From positions 186,001-250,000 of the forward strand of contig UEGQ01000007.1 in NCBI GenBank assembly GCA_900466005.1: 64,000 nt of DNA, read 5' to 3'. How positions within the stretch are numbered: the stretch's first letter is position 1; every line of letters begins with the position of its first letter. The translations under genes were made by a program, and so were the position numbers. The notes beneath the pieces are model-generated. The model saw nothing but the letters and a program-made list of their open reading frames with translations, did not search any database and was not told the DNA's origin. This DNA is from Hyphomicrobiales bacterium. GTDB lineage: Bacteria; Pseudomonadota; Alphaproteobacteria; Rhizobiales; Rhizobiaceae. Positions 10,753-18,245 of this stretch are shown here, piece after piece.

Positions 10753-11631
10753 ATGTCCGCCCCTGCCGGAGAGCATGGCGGTCGGCTGGCGATCGTCGCC
10801 GGCAGCGGCATGCTTCCGCATTTCGTTGCCGAGGCGGCGCGAGAGGCAGGCGAGGACCCCTTCATATTCCGGCTCAGCAACGAATCCGACCAGACCTGGG
10901 ACGGTTTCGACAGTACGGTGATCGGCGTCGGCGACATGGCCGGGCTTTCCCGTCTCGTAAAGGCGAAGGGCATCGGCCGCGTGGTGCTGTCCGGTGGTGT
11001 CAAGCGTCGTCCGGCCTTTCGTGACATCCACGTCAACCTTCGTTCGCTTCTGAAATTGCCGATGGCGGTGAAGACCCTGCTTGCGGGTGGCGACGACGCG
11101 GTTTTGAAGATGGTGATCGCACTGATCGAGGCGCAGGGCTGCAGGGTGCTCGGCGCCCACGATATCGCCCCCGATCTGTTGGCCGAGACCGGGCCGCTCG
11201 GCAGCATCAAGCCTTCCGGCGAGGACATGCGCGACATTGCGCGGGCCGCCGAAGCTGCGGAAGCGCTCGGAAGGCTGGACGTGGGGCAGGGTGCCGTCAG
11301 CGTCGGCGGCCGCATCGTGGCGCTGGAAGGCGTCGAGGGTACGGACGCCATGCTGGCACGCGTGGCCCGGCTTCGCGCGGAAGGCCGCATATCGAGCTAC
11401 CGCAAGGGTGTGCTTGTGAAGCTCTGCAAACCGCAGCAGGATATCCGGGCCGACTTGCCGGCAATCGGGCGTTCGACGGTGGAGAACGCCGCGAAGGCGG
11501 GGCTTGCCGGCATTGCCGTCGAGGCGGGGCGCGCGCTTGTGATCGAGCGGGCGGCGGTGCTTGAGGCTGCCGACGCCGCCGGGATCTTCGTCTGCGGGAT
11601 TGATCTTGGTCTGCCGGGAGGAGTGATGTGA
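10753..11631 (+). CDS. lpxI: UDP-2,3-diacylglucosamine diphosphatase LpxI
   Basis: Hydrolyses UDP-2,3-diacylglucosamine to lipid X. LpxI replaces the unrelated LpxH of gammaproteobacteria in most alphaproteobacteria. It has 292 residues with N-terminal AGSGMLPHFVAEAAR, GGVKRRPAFRDI in the middle and the C-terminal DLPAIGRSTVENAAKAGLAGIAVEAGR region typical of the DUF1009 family. It sits between lpxA and lpxB with a 4-base overlap into lpxB, which fits the pathway order. Confidence 0.94.
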   Translation: MSAPAGEHGGRLAIVAGSGMLPHFVAEAAREAGEDPFIFRLSNESDQTWDGFDSTVIGVGDMAGLSRLVKAKGIGRVVLSGGVKRRPAFRDIHVNLRSLLKLPMAVKTLLAGGDDAVLKMVIALIEAQGCRVLGAHDIAPDLLAETGPLGSIKPSGEDMRDIARAAEAAEALGRLDVGQGAVSVGGRIVALEGVEGTDAMLARVARLRAEGRISSYRKGVLVKLCKPQQDIRADLPAIGRSTVENAAKAGLAGIAVEAGRALVIERAAVLEAADAAGIFVCGIDLGLPGGVM

Positions 11632-12812
11632 GCGCGAGGAGCCTGAAGATCGCGGTCATCGCCGGCGAGGTCTCCGGCGATCTTCTGGGTGGCGATCTCG
11701 TTGCGGCGCTCAAGACCCGGTACTCCGGTCCGGTTGAGCTGGTAGGGGTTGGCGGCGAGGCGTTGCAGGCGCAGGGTCTGAAATCGCTCTTCGATTTTTC
11801 CGAACTCTCTGTCATGGGACTGACCCAGGTTCTCTCGCGGCTTCCGCGCTTCATCAAGCTCATCTCGTGGACGGCAGACGCGATCATCGCAGGAAAGCCC
11901 GACCTGCTGCTGATCGTCGACAGCCCGGACTTCACCCACCGCGTGGCGAAGAAGGTCCGCAAGGCACTGCCCGACCTGCCGGTTGTGGATTATGTCTGCC
12001 CGAGCGTCTGGGCCTGGAAGGAATATCGCGCTCGCGACATGCTCGCCTACGTCGACCGCGTGCTTGCGATCCTGCCCTTCGAGCCCGAGGTTATGGAGCG
12101 GCTCGGCGGCCCGGAAACCCGCTTCGTCGGCCATCGGCTGACCGCCTATCCGAAACTCGTCGAGACGCGCGCCGCCCGCACTGCCAGAGGGGCTCCAGTC
12201 GAAGGGGCTACGCGGACGATCCTTCTGCTGCCGGGGTCACGCAGGGCGGAGGTCACGACGCTGTTGCCGGTGTTCGGGGAGGTGGTGCACCAGTTCGTCG
12301 AACGCAACGGACCGGCGCGTTTCCTGCTGCCGGCCGTGCCGAAACAGGTGGAGCGGATCCGGACGATCACCGACGGCTGGACGGTGCGGCCGGAAATTTT
12401 CCTCGGCGAGGATGACAAGTGGCGGGCCGTCGAAGCCGCCGATGCCGCGCTGGCCGCCTCGGGCACGGTCATCCTGGAGCTCGCGCTCGCCGGCATCCCG
12501 ACTGTCTCGTCCTATAAGGCGGACTGGTTGATTACGCTCCTGAGGAATCGCATCAAGGTCTGGTCCGCGGCGCTACCGAACATCATCGCCGACTACCCGG
12601 TCGTGCCGGAATATCTGAACGATGCAGTCCGGCCCGGTCCGTTGGTCCGCTGGCTGGAGCGGCTTTCGGCCGATACGCTCGACCGCAGGGCCATGCTCGC
12701 CGGATTCGACGAGGTCTGGGCCAGGATGAAGACCGAGACTGCGCCAGGCGAGGCGGCCGCAGCCATCGTTCTCGATCTCCTGCGGCAGAGGAGCGTCGTC
12801 TCGTCTCTCTGA
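11628..12812 (+). CDS. lpxB: Lipid-A-disaccharide synthase
   Basis: Family 19 glycosyltransferase that joins lipid X with UDP-diacylglucosamine to the lipid A disaccharide at the inner membrane. It has 394 residues with AGEVSGDLLGGDLV at the N-terminus, the PSVWAWKEYRARDM motif in the middle, and LLPGSRRAEV and ASGTVILELALAGIP in the nucleotide-sugar half. Its ATG overlaps the lpxI stop. It is the last gene of the 1-12.8 kb plus-strand run and converges on the COG0523 gene with a 27-base gap and no clear terminator. Confidence 0.96.
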   Translation: MSARSLKIAVIAGEVSGDLLGGDLVAALKTRYSGPVELVGVGGEALQAQGLKSLFDFSELSVMGLTQVLSRLPRFIKLISWTADAIIAGKPDLLLIVDSPDFTHRVAKKVRKALPDLPVVDYVCPSVWAWKEYRARDMLAYVDRVLAILPFEPEVMERLGGPETRFVGHRLTAYPKLVETRAARTARGAPVEGATRTILLLPGSRRAEVTTLLPVFGEVVHQFVERNGPARFLLPAVPKQVERIRTITDGWTVRPEIFLGEDDKWRAVEAADAALAASGTVILELALAGIPTVSSYKADWLITLLRNRIKVWSAALPNIIADYPVVPEYLNDAVRPGPLVRWLERLSADTLDRRAMLAGFDEVWARMKTETAPGEAAAAIVLDLLRQRSVVSSL

Positions 12813-12839
12813 GTCCGGCTTGCGTGGCGACGCGCGCCG

Positions 12840-14042
12840 CTACGCACGCGGCGTGGTCCAGGAGGCGAACGGATCGGGCAGGGTGCGCCATGCCTCCGGC
12901 GTGAAACCCTCCGTAGGAACGAGGCAGTCGTCGAGTTTGGCGCGGATATCCTTCTCGCTCATAGGATCGCAACCGATGAAGACGAGTTCCTGCCGGCGGT
13001 CACCCCAGACGGGATCGAGATAGGGTGCCATGGCGCGCAGGAAACCCGGGTCGTCCGGCCATTGTTTGCGCGGCACGGAAGCCCACCAGAGCCCCATCCG
13101 GCCGGTGCGGACGAGCGGTCCGGCCTGACTGAGCTCGCCGACATGATGCGGCCGGGTTGCGAGCCAGAAGAAGCCCTTGGAGCGTATAACGCCCGGCCAC
13201 GGGCTGTTGAGGAAGGCCTGAAACCGCGTCGGGTCGAAGGGCGCGCGCGCCTTGTAGACGAAGGAGCGGATACCGTATTCCTCCGTCTCCGGGATGTGGT
13301 CCTTGAAGCCGTGCAGTTCCTTGAACCACAGCGGATGCGTTTCGGCCTCGGCGAAATCGAAGAGCCCGGTCCCAAGGATGTCGCCCGGTGCCACCGCTCC
13401 GAAATCCGTTTCAATGATCCGTGCATCGGGGTTGAGCCCGGCGATGATCTTGCGGGCTGCATCACGGTCTTCGGCGCTCGCGAGGCCGATCTTGTTGAGT
13501 ACGACCACGTCGGCGAACTCAATCTGTTCCACCAGCAGGTCGACGATGGTGCGGCCGTCTCCGGGGCCCGCTGTCTCGCCGCGATCGGCGAGGAAGTCGG
13601 AAGAGCTGTAATCACGCAGAAGGTTCGCCGCATCGACCACGGTGACCATGGTGTCGAGCCGGGCGATATCGGAGAGGCTCATGCCGTTCTCGTCGCGGAA
13701 TTCGAAAGTGGCGGCGATCGGCAACGGCTCGGCGATACCGGTCGCCTCGATCAACAGGTAGTCGAAACGTCCTTGCGCGGCGAGGTCGCGCACCTCCGAG
13801 AGAAGATCGTCGCGCAGTGTGCAACAGATGCAGCCGTTGCTCATCTCCACGAGCTGTTCGTCGGTGCGGGAAAGGGCGGCGTCCCCGCCGCGCACCAGCG
13901 CGGCATCGATATTGATCTCGCTCATGTCGTTGACGATGACGGCGACCCGGAGGCCGCTGCGGTTGCGCAGCACATGATTGAGCAGGGTCGTCTTGCCGGC
14001 GCCCAGGAAGCCCGAAAGGACGGTGACGGGGAGCTTGTTCAT
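12840..14042 (-). CDS. COG0523 zinc metallochaperone GTPase (CobW/ZigA-like)
   Basis: G3E-family GTPase thought to load zinc into client proteins during zinc shortage. The 400 residues carry Walker [16 protein letters not shown], the metal-binding GCICC motif, the NKIG-type guanine motif (VVLNKIG) and a C-terminal CobW domain. The ATG at 14042 has GGAAAGATCCC upstream; longer in-frame starts read into the Zur box and are less likely. It lies next to znuA, and a box matching those of znuA and znuCB sits 24 bases upstream, so zinc repression by Zur is strongly suggested. The client protein is unknown. Confidence 0.9.
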   Translation of the reverse strand: MNKLPVTVLSGFLGAGKTTLLNHVLRNRSGLRVAVIVNDMSEINIDAALVRGGDAALSRTDEQLVEMSNGCICCTLRDDLLSEVRDLAAQGRFDYLLIEATGIAEPLPIAATFEFRDENGMSLSDIARLDTMVTVVDAANLLRDYSSSDFLADRGETAGPGDGRTIVDLLVEQIEFADVVVLNKIGLASAEDRDAARKIIAGLNPDARIIETDFGAVAPGDILGTGLFDFAEAETHPLWFKELHGFKDHIPETEEYGIRSFVYKARAPFDPTRFQAFLNSPWPGVIRSKGFFWLATRPHHVGELSQAGPLVRTGRMGLWWASVPRKQWPDDPGFLRAMAPYLDPVWGDRRQELVFIGCDPMSEKDIRAKLDDCLVPTEGFTPEAWRTLPDPFASWTTPRA

Positions 14043-14065
14043 GGGATCTTTCCTGCCATTGATGA

Positions 14066-14080
14066 TGTAATAGTATAACA
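14066..14080. promoter_or_regulatory. Putative Zur box upstream of COG0523 gene
   Basis: TGTAATAGTATAACA is an imperfect palindrome (half-sites TGTAAT and ATAACA, three-base centre). It is the same pattern as the two boxes in the znuA-znuC gap, 24 bases upstream of the metallochaperone start. The identity of the regulator is inferred from the neighbouring zur gene. Confidence 0.8.
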
Positions 14081-14090
14081 AGTTGAGCAC

Positions 14091-14117
14091 AAAAGAAGGC
14101 GGATGTCGCCATCCGCC
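14091..14117 (-). terminator. Intrinsic terminator of znuA
   Basis: Read on the minus strand, an 8-bp stem GGCGGATG / CATCCGCC with a 4-base loop is followed by TTCTTTT. It lies 19 bases past the znuA stop and just before the Zur box of the COG0523 gene, so it insulates the two transcription units. Confidence 0.8.
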
Positions 14118-14135
14118 GTTTTCAGTTTCGCCTGA

Positions 14136-15089
14136 TTACTTGGAAAGGCAGTCGACGAGCGAGGTCGCCATGGCGCGCAGGAGGTCGCCATAGAGGGCCG
14201 GACCTTCGGCGAGAGCCCCGCCTGCCGGATCGAGCACGCCGGACTTTGCCGCCGTGCCCTCGGTGACGACGTTCAGCAGCTTCGGCTCGAACTGCGGTTC
14301 GGCGAAGACGCATGCCGCGCCGAGTTCGCCGATCTTGGCGTGTATCGTCGAAAGGCGCTCGGCGCCCGGCATCGTCTCGGGGCTCACGGTGACGGAGCCG
14401 GCGACGCGGACATGATAGCGGTTCTCGAAATACTGGTAGGCGTCATGGAAGACGACGAAGGGCTTGTCCTTGACCGGCGCGATGGTCGCTGCAATCTCCT
14501 GATCGAGTGCGTCGATCTGCTTGTCGAGCGTTTCGGCATTCTTCCGGTAAGCGTCGGCATTGCTCGGGTCGGCGGCGGCGAGCGTATCCCTGATCTCGGC
14601 GGCCATGGCCTTGGCGTTCATCGGGTCGAGCCAGAGATGCATATCCGTGCCCCCATGCTCGTCATGGTGTTCTGCCTCGCTGCCCGCCTCGGCCGCATGA
14701 TCTTCGTCGTCGTCATGGGCCTCGAAGGGGCCACCTTCGCGGAAGGGAAGCTTGACGAGCCCGGGTGTGTCACTCAGGGCGACGACCTTGGCGTTGCCGG
14801 GCAGCGCTTCGAGCGGCTTGTCGAGGAAAGCCTCGAAATCGTGTCCGATCCAGAAGACGACGTCGGCATCCTCGATCTTCTGCGCGTCTGATGGCTTCAA
14901 CGAGTAGGTATGCGGCGAGGCGGCGCCGCCGACGATGAGGGCGGGCTCGCCCACACCCTGCATGATTGCGGCGACCAGCGAATGCACCGGCTTGACTGAA
15001 GCGACGACCCGAACTTCGGCTGCGGCGAGGGAGGGCATGACGAGTAGCGCGGCGACCGATGCTGCCGCGCGGAAGAGGCTTTGATTCAT
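14136..15089 (-). CDS. znuA: Zinc ABC transporter substrate-binding protein ZnuA
   Basis: Periplasmic cluster A-I solute-binding protein capturing Zn2+ for ZnuBC; 317 residues. A signal peptide ends near LAAAEVR. Zinc ligands expected of the fold are seen as a His in SVKPVHSLVAAI, a His in TDMHLWLDP and a His in FVVFHDAYQYF. Between them lies an acidic His-rich loop (about residues 118-140, DDDEDHAAEAGS then EHHDEHGG), characteristic of high-affinity zinc ZnuA. It is divergent from znuC across two Zur boxes. Confidence 0.96.
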   Translation of the reverse strand: MNQSLFRAAASVAALLVMPSLAAAEVRVVASVKPVHSLVAAIMQGVGEPALIVGGAASPHTYSLKPSDAQKIEDADVVFWIGHDFEAFLDKPLEALPGNAKVVALSDTPGLVKLPFREGGPFEAHDDDEDHAAEAGSEAEHHDEHGGTDMHLWLDPMNAKAMAAEIRDTLAAADPSNADAYRKNAETLDKQIDALDQEIAATIAPVKDKPFVVFHDAYQYFENRYHVRVAGSVTVSPETMPGAERLSTIHAKIGELGAACVFAEPQFEPKLLNVVTEGTAAKSGVLDPAGGALAEGPALYGDLLRAMATSLVDCLSK

Positions 15090-15115
15090 TTCGAGACTCC
15101 AGCTTGCGAACGATA

Positions 15116-15130
15116 TGTAATGTTATTACA
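15116..15130. promoter_or_regulatory. Putative Zur box 1, znuA-znuC gap
   Basis: TGTAATGTTATTACA is a near-perfect palindrome (TGTAAT / ATTACA around GTT). It lies 26 bases upstream of znuA and 62 bases before znuC. Confidence 0.88.
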
Positions 15131-15137
15131 TCAATTG

Positions 15138-15152
15138 CGTAATGCTATAACG
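15138..15152. promoter_or_regulatory. Putative Zur box 2, znuA-znuC gap
   Basis: CGTAATGCTATAACG is a palindrome of the same type as box 1, with both outer bases changed. Its centre lies 22 bp from that of box 1, two helical turns, so two Zur dimers could bind on the same face and shut both divergent promoters. Confidence 0.78.
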
Positions 15153-15192
15153 TGTGTCATAGCCGTTCGCAACAGCAAAACGTCAGGTCACC

Positions 15193-16119
15193 ATGCTTCA
15201 TTCTGCCAAACCGGGCGGCAAGCCGCTCGTCAGTCTTTCCGGCGCCGGCGTCCGCCGTAACGGTCGCTGGCTCGTTCGCGGCGTCGATTTCGCCGTTCAC
15301 CGCGGCGAGATCGTGACCCTGATCGGGCCGAACGGATCGGGAAAATCGACCAGCGCCAAGATGGCGATCGGTGTCCTGCGGCCTGACGAGGGGCAGGCAG
15401 CGCGCGAAGCCGGCCTGACTGTCGGCTATGTTCCGCAGAAGCTCGCCGTCGACTGGACCATGCCGCTCACCGTGCGTCGGCTGATGACGCTGACTGGCAG
15501 GCTTTCCGAACGAGACATCCTCGAAGCGCTGGATGCCGTCGGCATCGCCCACCTTGCAGGTGCCGAGGTCCAGCACCTATCGGGAGGTGAGTTCCAGCGC
15601 GCCCTGCTGGCAAGGGCGATCGCCCGCAAGCCCGACCTGCTGGTGCTCGACGAGCCCCTCCAGGGTGTGGATTTCGCCGGAGAGATTGCGCTTTACGATC
15701 TCATCACCTCGATCCGCAACCGCACCGGCTGCGGCATCCTGCTGGTTTCTCACGACCTGCATGTCGTCATGGCGGAGACGGACACGGTCATCTGCCTCAA
15801 CGGCCACGTCTGCTGTCGCGGCACGCCGGCCCATGTCAGCCAGAGCCCGGAATATATGCGCCTCTTCGGGGCGAGGGCGGCCGGTACGCTCGCCGTCTAC
15901 CGTCACGAACACGACCATACCCATCTGCCGGACGGGCGGGTACTCCATGCCGACGGTTCGGTGACGGAACACTGCTATCCTGGCGACGGCCATCACGACC
16001 ACGCGGGACACGATCATCATGATCACAGTCATGACCACGATCATGACGGCGCCCACCAGCATGAGGCTGCCAGCGGCCCGGCGCACGGCGAAGAGAGAAG
16101 GGGCGACCGCCATGCTTGA
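15193..16119 (+). CDS. znuC: Zinc ABC transporter ATPase ZnuC
   Basis: ATP-binding subunit driving ZnuAB zinc import. In 308 residues it has Walker A GPNGSGKST (about residue 45), the ABC signature LSGGEFQRALL, Walker B LLVLDEP and the H-loop SHDLHVV. The C-terminal 60 residues are very rich in histidine and aspartate (HDHAGHDHHDHSHDHDHD), an extension typical of rhizobial ZnuC that may sense or buffer zinc. Overlaps znuB by 8 bases. Transcribed away from znuA under the paired Zur boxes. Confidence 0.96.
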   Translation: MLHSAKPGGKPLVSLSGAGVRRNGRWLVRGVDFAVHRGEIVTLIGPNGSGKSTSAKMAIGVLRPDEGQAAREAGLTVGYVPQKLAVDWTMPLTVRRLMTLTGRLSERDILEALDAVGIAHLAGAEVQHLSGGEFQRALLARAIARKPDLLVLDEPLQGVDFAGEIALYDLITSIRNRTGCGILLVSHDLHVVMAETDTVICLNGHVCCRGTPAHVSQSPEYMRLFGARAAGTLAVYRHEHDHTHLPDGRVLHADGSVTEHCYPGDGHHDHAGHDHHDHSHDHDHDGAHQHEAASGPAHGEERRGDRHA

Positions 16120-16921
16120 CGACTTCTTCACCCGCGCGCTGATCGCCGGCATCGGTCTCGCGTTGACGACCGGGCCGCTCGGCTGCTTCGTGGTCTGGCG
16201 GCGAATGGCCTATTTCGGTGACACCATGGCGCATTCCGCCCTGCTCGGGGTTGCCCTTTCGCTGCTCTTCTCGGTGAACCTGATGGCGAGCGTGTTCGCA
16301 GTCGCCGTCACTGTCTCGCTCGTCCTTCTCCTGCTGCAGCGGCGGCAGGCGCTTTCGGCCGATGCGCTCCTCGGCATACTGAGCCATGCGACGCTCGCCG
16401 TCGGCCTCGTCATGGTCGCCTTCATGTCCTGGGTGCGCTTCGATCTCATCGCCTTCCTGTTCGGCGACATTCTTGCAGTCACACCGGCCGACATCGCAAT
16501 CATCTGGGGCGGCGGCGCGCTGGTTCTGGCTCTTGTTGCCTGGCTCTGGCGACCGCTGCTTGCGGCGACCGTCAATCCCGAGGTCGCCGAGGCGGAGGGC
16601 ATGCATCCCGAACGGTCACGGCTGGCCTTCATGCTGCTGATGGCACTGGTGATCGCGATCGCGATGAAGATTGTCGGCATTATGCTGATCACGTCGCTGC
16701 TGATCATCCCGGCGGCGGCCGCACGTCGCTTTTCGTCGACGCCCGAGGTCATGGCGGTGCTCGCCTCGCTGATCGGCGCGCTTGCCGTCGCGGGCGGTCT
16801 GTTCGGCTCGCTGACCTATGACACGCCGTCCGGCCCATCGATCGTCGTCGCGGCAACGGGCCTGTTTCTCGCAAGCCTGCTGCCCTTCAGGCTGCGGCGT
16901 GCCGAGACCACGGCCCGTTGA
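16112..16921 (+). CDS. znuB: Zinc ABC transporter permease ZnuB
   Basis: Integral membrane channel of the zinc importer, 269 residues with about eight hydrophobic segments. Family landmarks are GPLGCFVVWRRMAYFGDTMAHSALLG at the N-terminus (read in parts) and the central DALLGILSHATLAVGLV. The ATG at 16112 lies within the znuC end behind GAGAGAAGGGGCGACC, favouring it over upstream in-frame starts in the His-rich region. zur follows 22 bases later. Confidence 0.95.
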   Translation: MLDDFFTRALIAGIGLALTTGPLGCFVVWRRMAYFGDTMAHSALLGVALSLLFSVNLMASVFAVAVTVSLVLLLLQRRQALSADALLGILSHATLAVGLVMVAFMSWVRFDLIAFLFGDILAVTPADIAIIWGGGALVLALVAWLWRPLLAATVNPEVAEAEGMHPERSRLAFMLLMALVIAIAMKIVGIMLITSLLIIPAAAARRFSSTPEVMAVLASLIGALAVAGGLFGSLTYDTPSGPSIVVAATGLFLASLLPFRLRRAETTAR

Positions 16922-16943
16922 GAAAGTGAACCCGGAGGAGACC

Positions 16944-17339
16944 ATGACCACACCGCAACTGACGCGCAATCAGTCTCTCGTCTTCGACATGCTCATGCGG
17001 TCGGAAGGGCCGATGTCGGCCTATACCATCCTCGACCGGCTGCGCGATCACGGGTTTCGGGCGCCGCTGCAGGTCTACCGTGCGCTCGAGAAGCTGGTGG
17101 AATTCGGGCTGGTCCATCGCCTCGAGAGCATCAACGCCTTCGTTGCCTGCTCCCACCCGGCGGAAGAGTGCTGCCGGCACGGCACGGTCGCCTTCGCGAT
17201 CTGCAACAGCTGCGGCGGCGTCACCGAATTTCACGACCACTCGATCGACCACCGGCTCTCCGAATGGGCAAAGGGACAACAGTTCAAGGCGGAGAAGACG
17301 ACCATCGAGATCCGCGGTCTCTGCCGCCAGTGTAGCTGA
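16944..17339 (+). CDS. zur: Zinc uptake regulator Zur (Fur family)
   Basis: Zinc-responsive repressor, 131 residues. A winged-helix DNA-binding half (residues 1-75, with DRLRDHGFRAPLQVYRALEKL as the helix region) is followed by the zinc dimerisation half. The structural zinc cysteines are in CNSCGG and the C-terminal CRQCS, with further ligands in SHPAEECCRHG. RBS CGGAGGAGACC decides the start over the longer in-frame reading. Last gene of znuCB-zur, so it would be autoregulated through the divergent Zur boxes. Confidence 0.93.
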   Translation: MTTPQLTRNQSLVFDMLMRSEGPMSAYTILDRLRDHGFRAPLQVYRALEKLVEFGLVHRLESINAFVACSHPAEECCRHGTVAFAICNSCGGVTEFHDHSIDHRLSEWAKGQQFKAEKTTIEIRGLCRQCS

Positions 17340-17361
17340 GGGGAGGCGATAAGTGCCCGCT

Positions 17362-17889
17362 TCAGAGCGGCCGCAGCTCGCGCGCAAACCGCTGCCAGTT
17401 GCGGATGTAGTTCTCCGCCGAGAGCTTGAGGCCCGCGGCGGCCCGCTCGTCCAGCGTGCGAACGATCCGCGCCGGCGAGCCGACGATCAGTGAATTGTCG
17501 GGAAATTCCTTGCCTTCCGTCACCAGCGCGTTGGCTCCGATCAGGCAGTTGTTACCGATTTTCGCGCCGTTGAGCACCGTCGCCCCCATGCCTATCAGCG
17601 AATTGTCGCCGATCGTGCAGCCGTGGATGATCGCGTGGTGGCCGATCGTGCAACCCTTGCCGATCCGCACCGGAAAGCCCGGATCGACGTGTACCATGGC
17701 GCCTTCCTGGATATTGCTGCCGTCACCGATCACAATCGGCTCGTTGTCGCCGCGCAATACCGATCCGAACCAGATTCCGACGTCGAGCCCGAGTTCGACC
17801 TGGCCGATCACATGGGCATCCGGCGCGATCCAGAAGCGGTCGGGGGCGGGCGTCTTCGGGACGAAGTTTCCGAGCGCATAAAGGGGCAT
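17362..17889 (-). CDS. Gamma-carbonic-anhydrase-like hexapeptide protein (YrdA/PaaY type)
   Basis: Left-handed beta-helix trimer related to gamma-carbonic anhydrases, 175 residues. Hexapeptide repeats run throughout (IGDGSN, IGKGCT, IGDNSL, IGNNCL). The three metal-ligand histidines appear in MVHVDPGF and CTIGHHAIIHGC. Whether it hydrates CO2 or acts on thioesters cannot be told from sequence. It is at the end of a minus-strand series, converging on zur with 22 bases between. Confidence 0.88.
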   Translation of the reverse strand: MPLYALGNFVPKTPAPDRFWIAPDAHVIGQVELGLDVGIWFGSVLRGDNEPIVIGDGSNIQEGAMVHVDPGFPVRIGKGCTIGHHAIIHGCTIGDNSLIGMGATVLNGAKIGNNCLIGANALVTEGKEFPDNSLIVGSPARIVRTLDERAAAGLKLSAENYIRNWQRFARELRPL

Positions 17890-17930
17890 TGCGGTACTCC
17901 GTGCTGCCGGCTGGCGTTGGTTGCGTGATC

Positions 17931-18194
17931 TCAGCGAAGCCTCAGCACCACCGGCGCGCGGCCTCCGGGTGCGCAGACATGCAGGTGGATGTTGGTTTCC
18001 GGCTGCGAGTAGCGCCAGGCGCGCGCGCCGTGGCAGAGGAGAAGACCGATCAGGTCCTTCGTCATCGACCGTTTCCGACCGAGGTCGGCGATCCGCATCG
18101 CCGCCTCGTGGAGCGGATGCAACGTGTTGCGACTGGGCCTTTTCGCTTCTCCGCCATGGGGCGAGAGGCCGAAGCTGTTCTCGTTCGATGCCAT
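17931..18194 (-). CDS. Small unknown protein
   Basis: An 87-residue reading frame with a GAGG ribosome site 8 bases before the ATG, located between the D,D-carboxypeptidase and the carbonic-anhydrase-like gene on the same strand (41-base gap to the latter). It is basic, with no hydrophobic segment and two cysteines. I do not recognise a family. The tight fit, RBS and lack of a rival frame favour a real gene, but conservation was not checked. Confidence 0.5.
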   Translation of the reverse strand: MASNENSFGLSPHGGEAKRPSRNTLHPLHEAAMRIADLGRKRSMTKDLIGLLLCHGARAWRYSQPETNIHLHVCAPGGRAPVVLRLR

Positions 18195-18245
18195 GTCTGC
18201 TACCTCGTACTCACTACATTTCGAGGTGGCCGACGGGCGTCCTGC

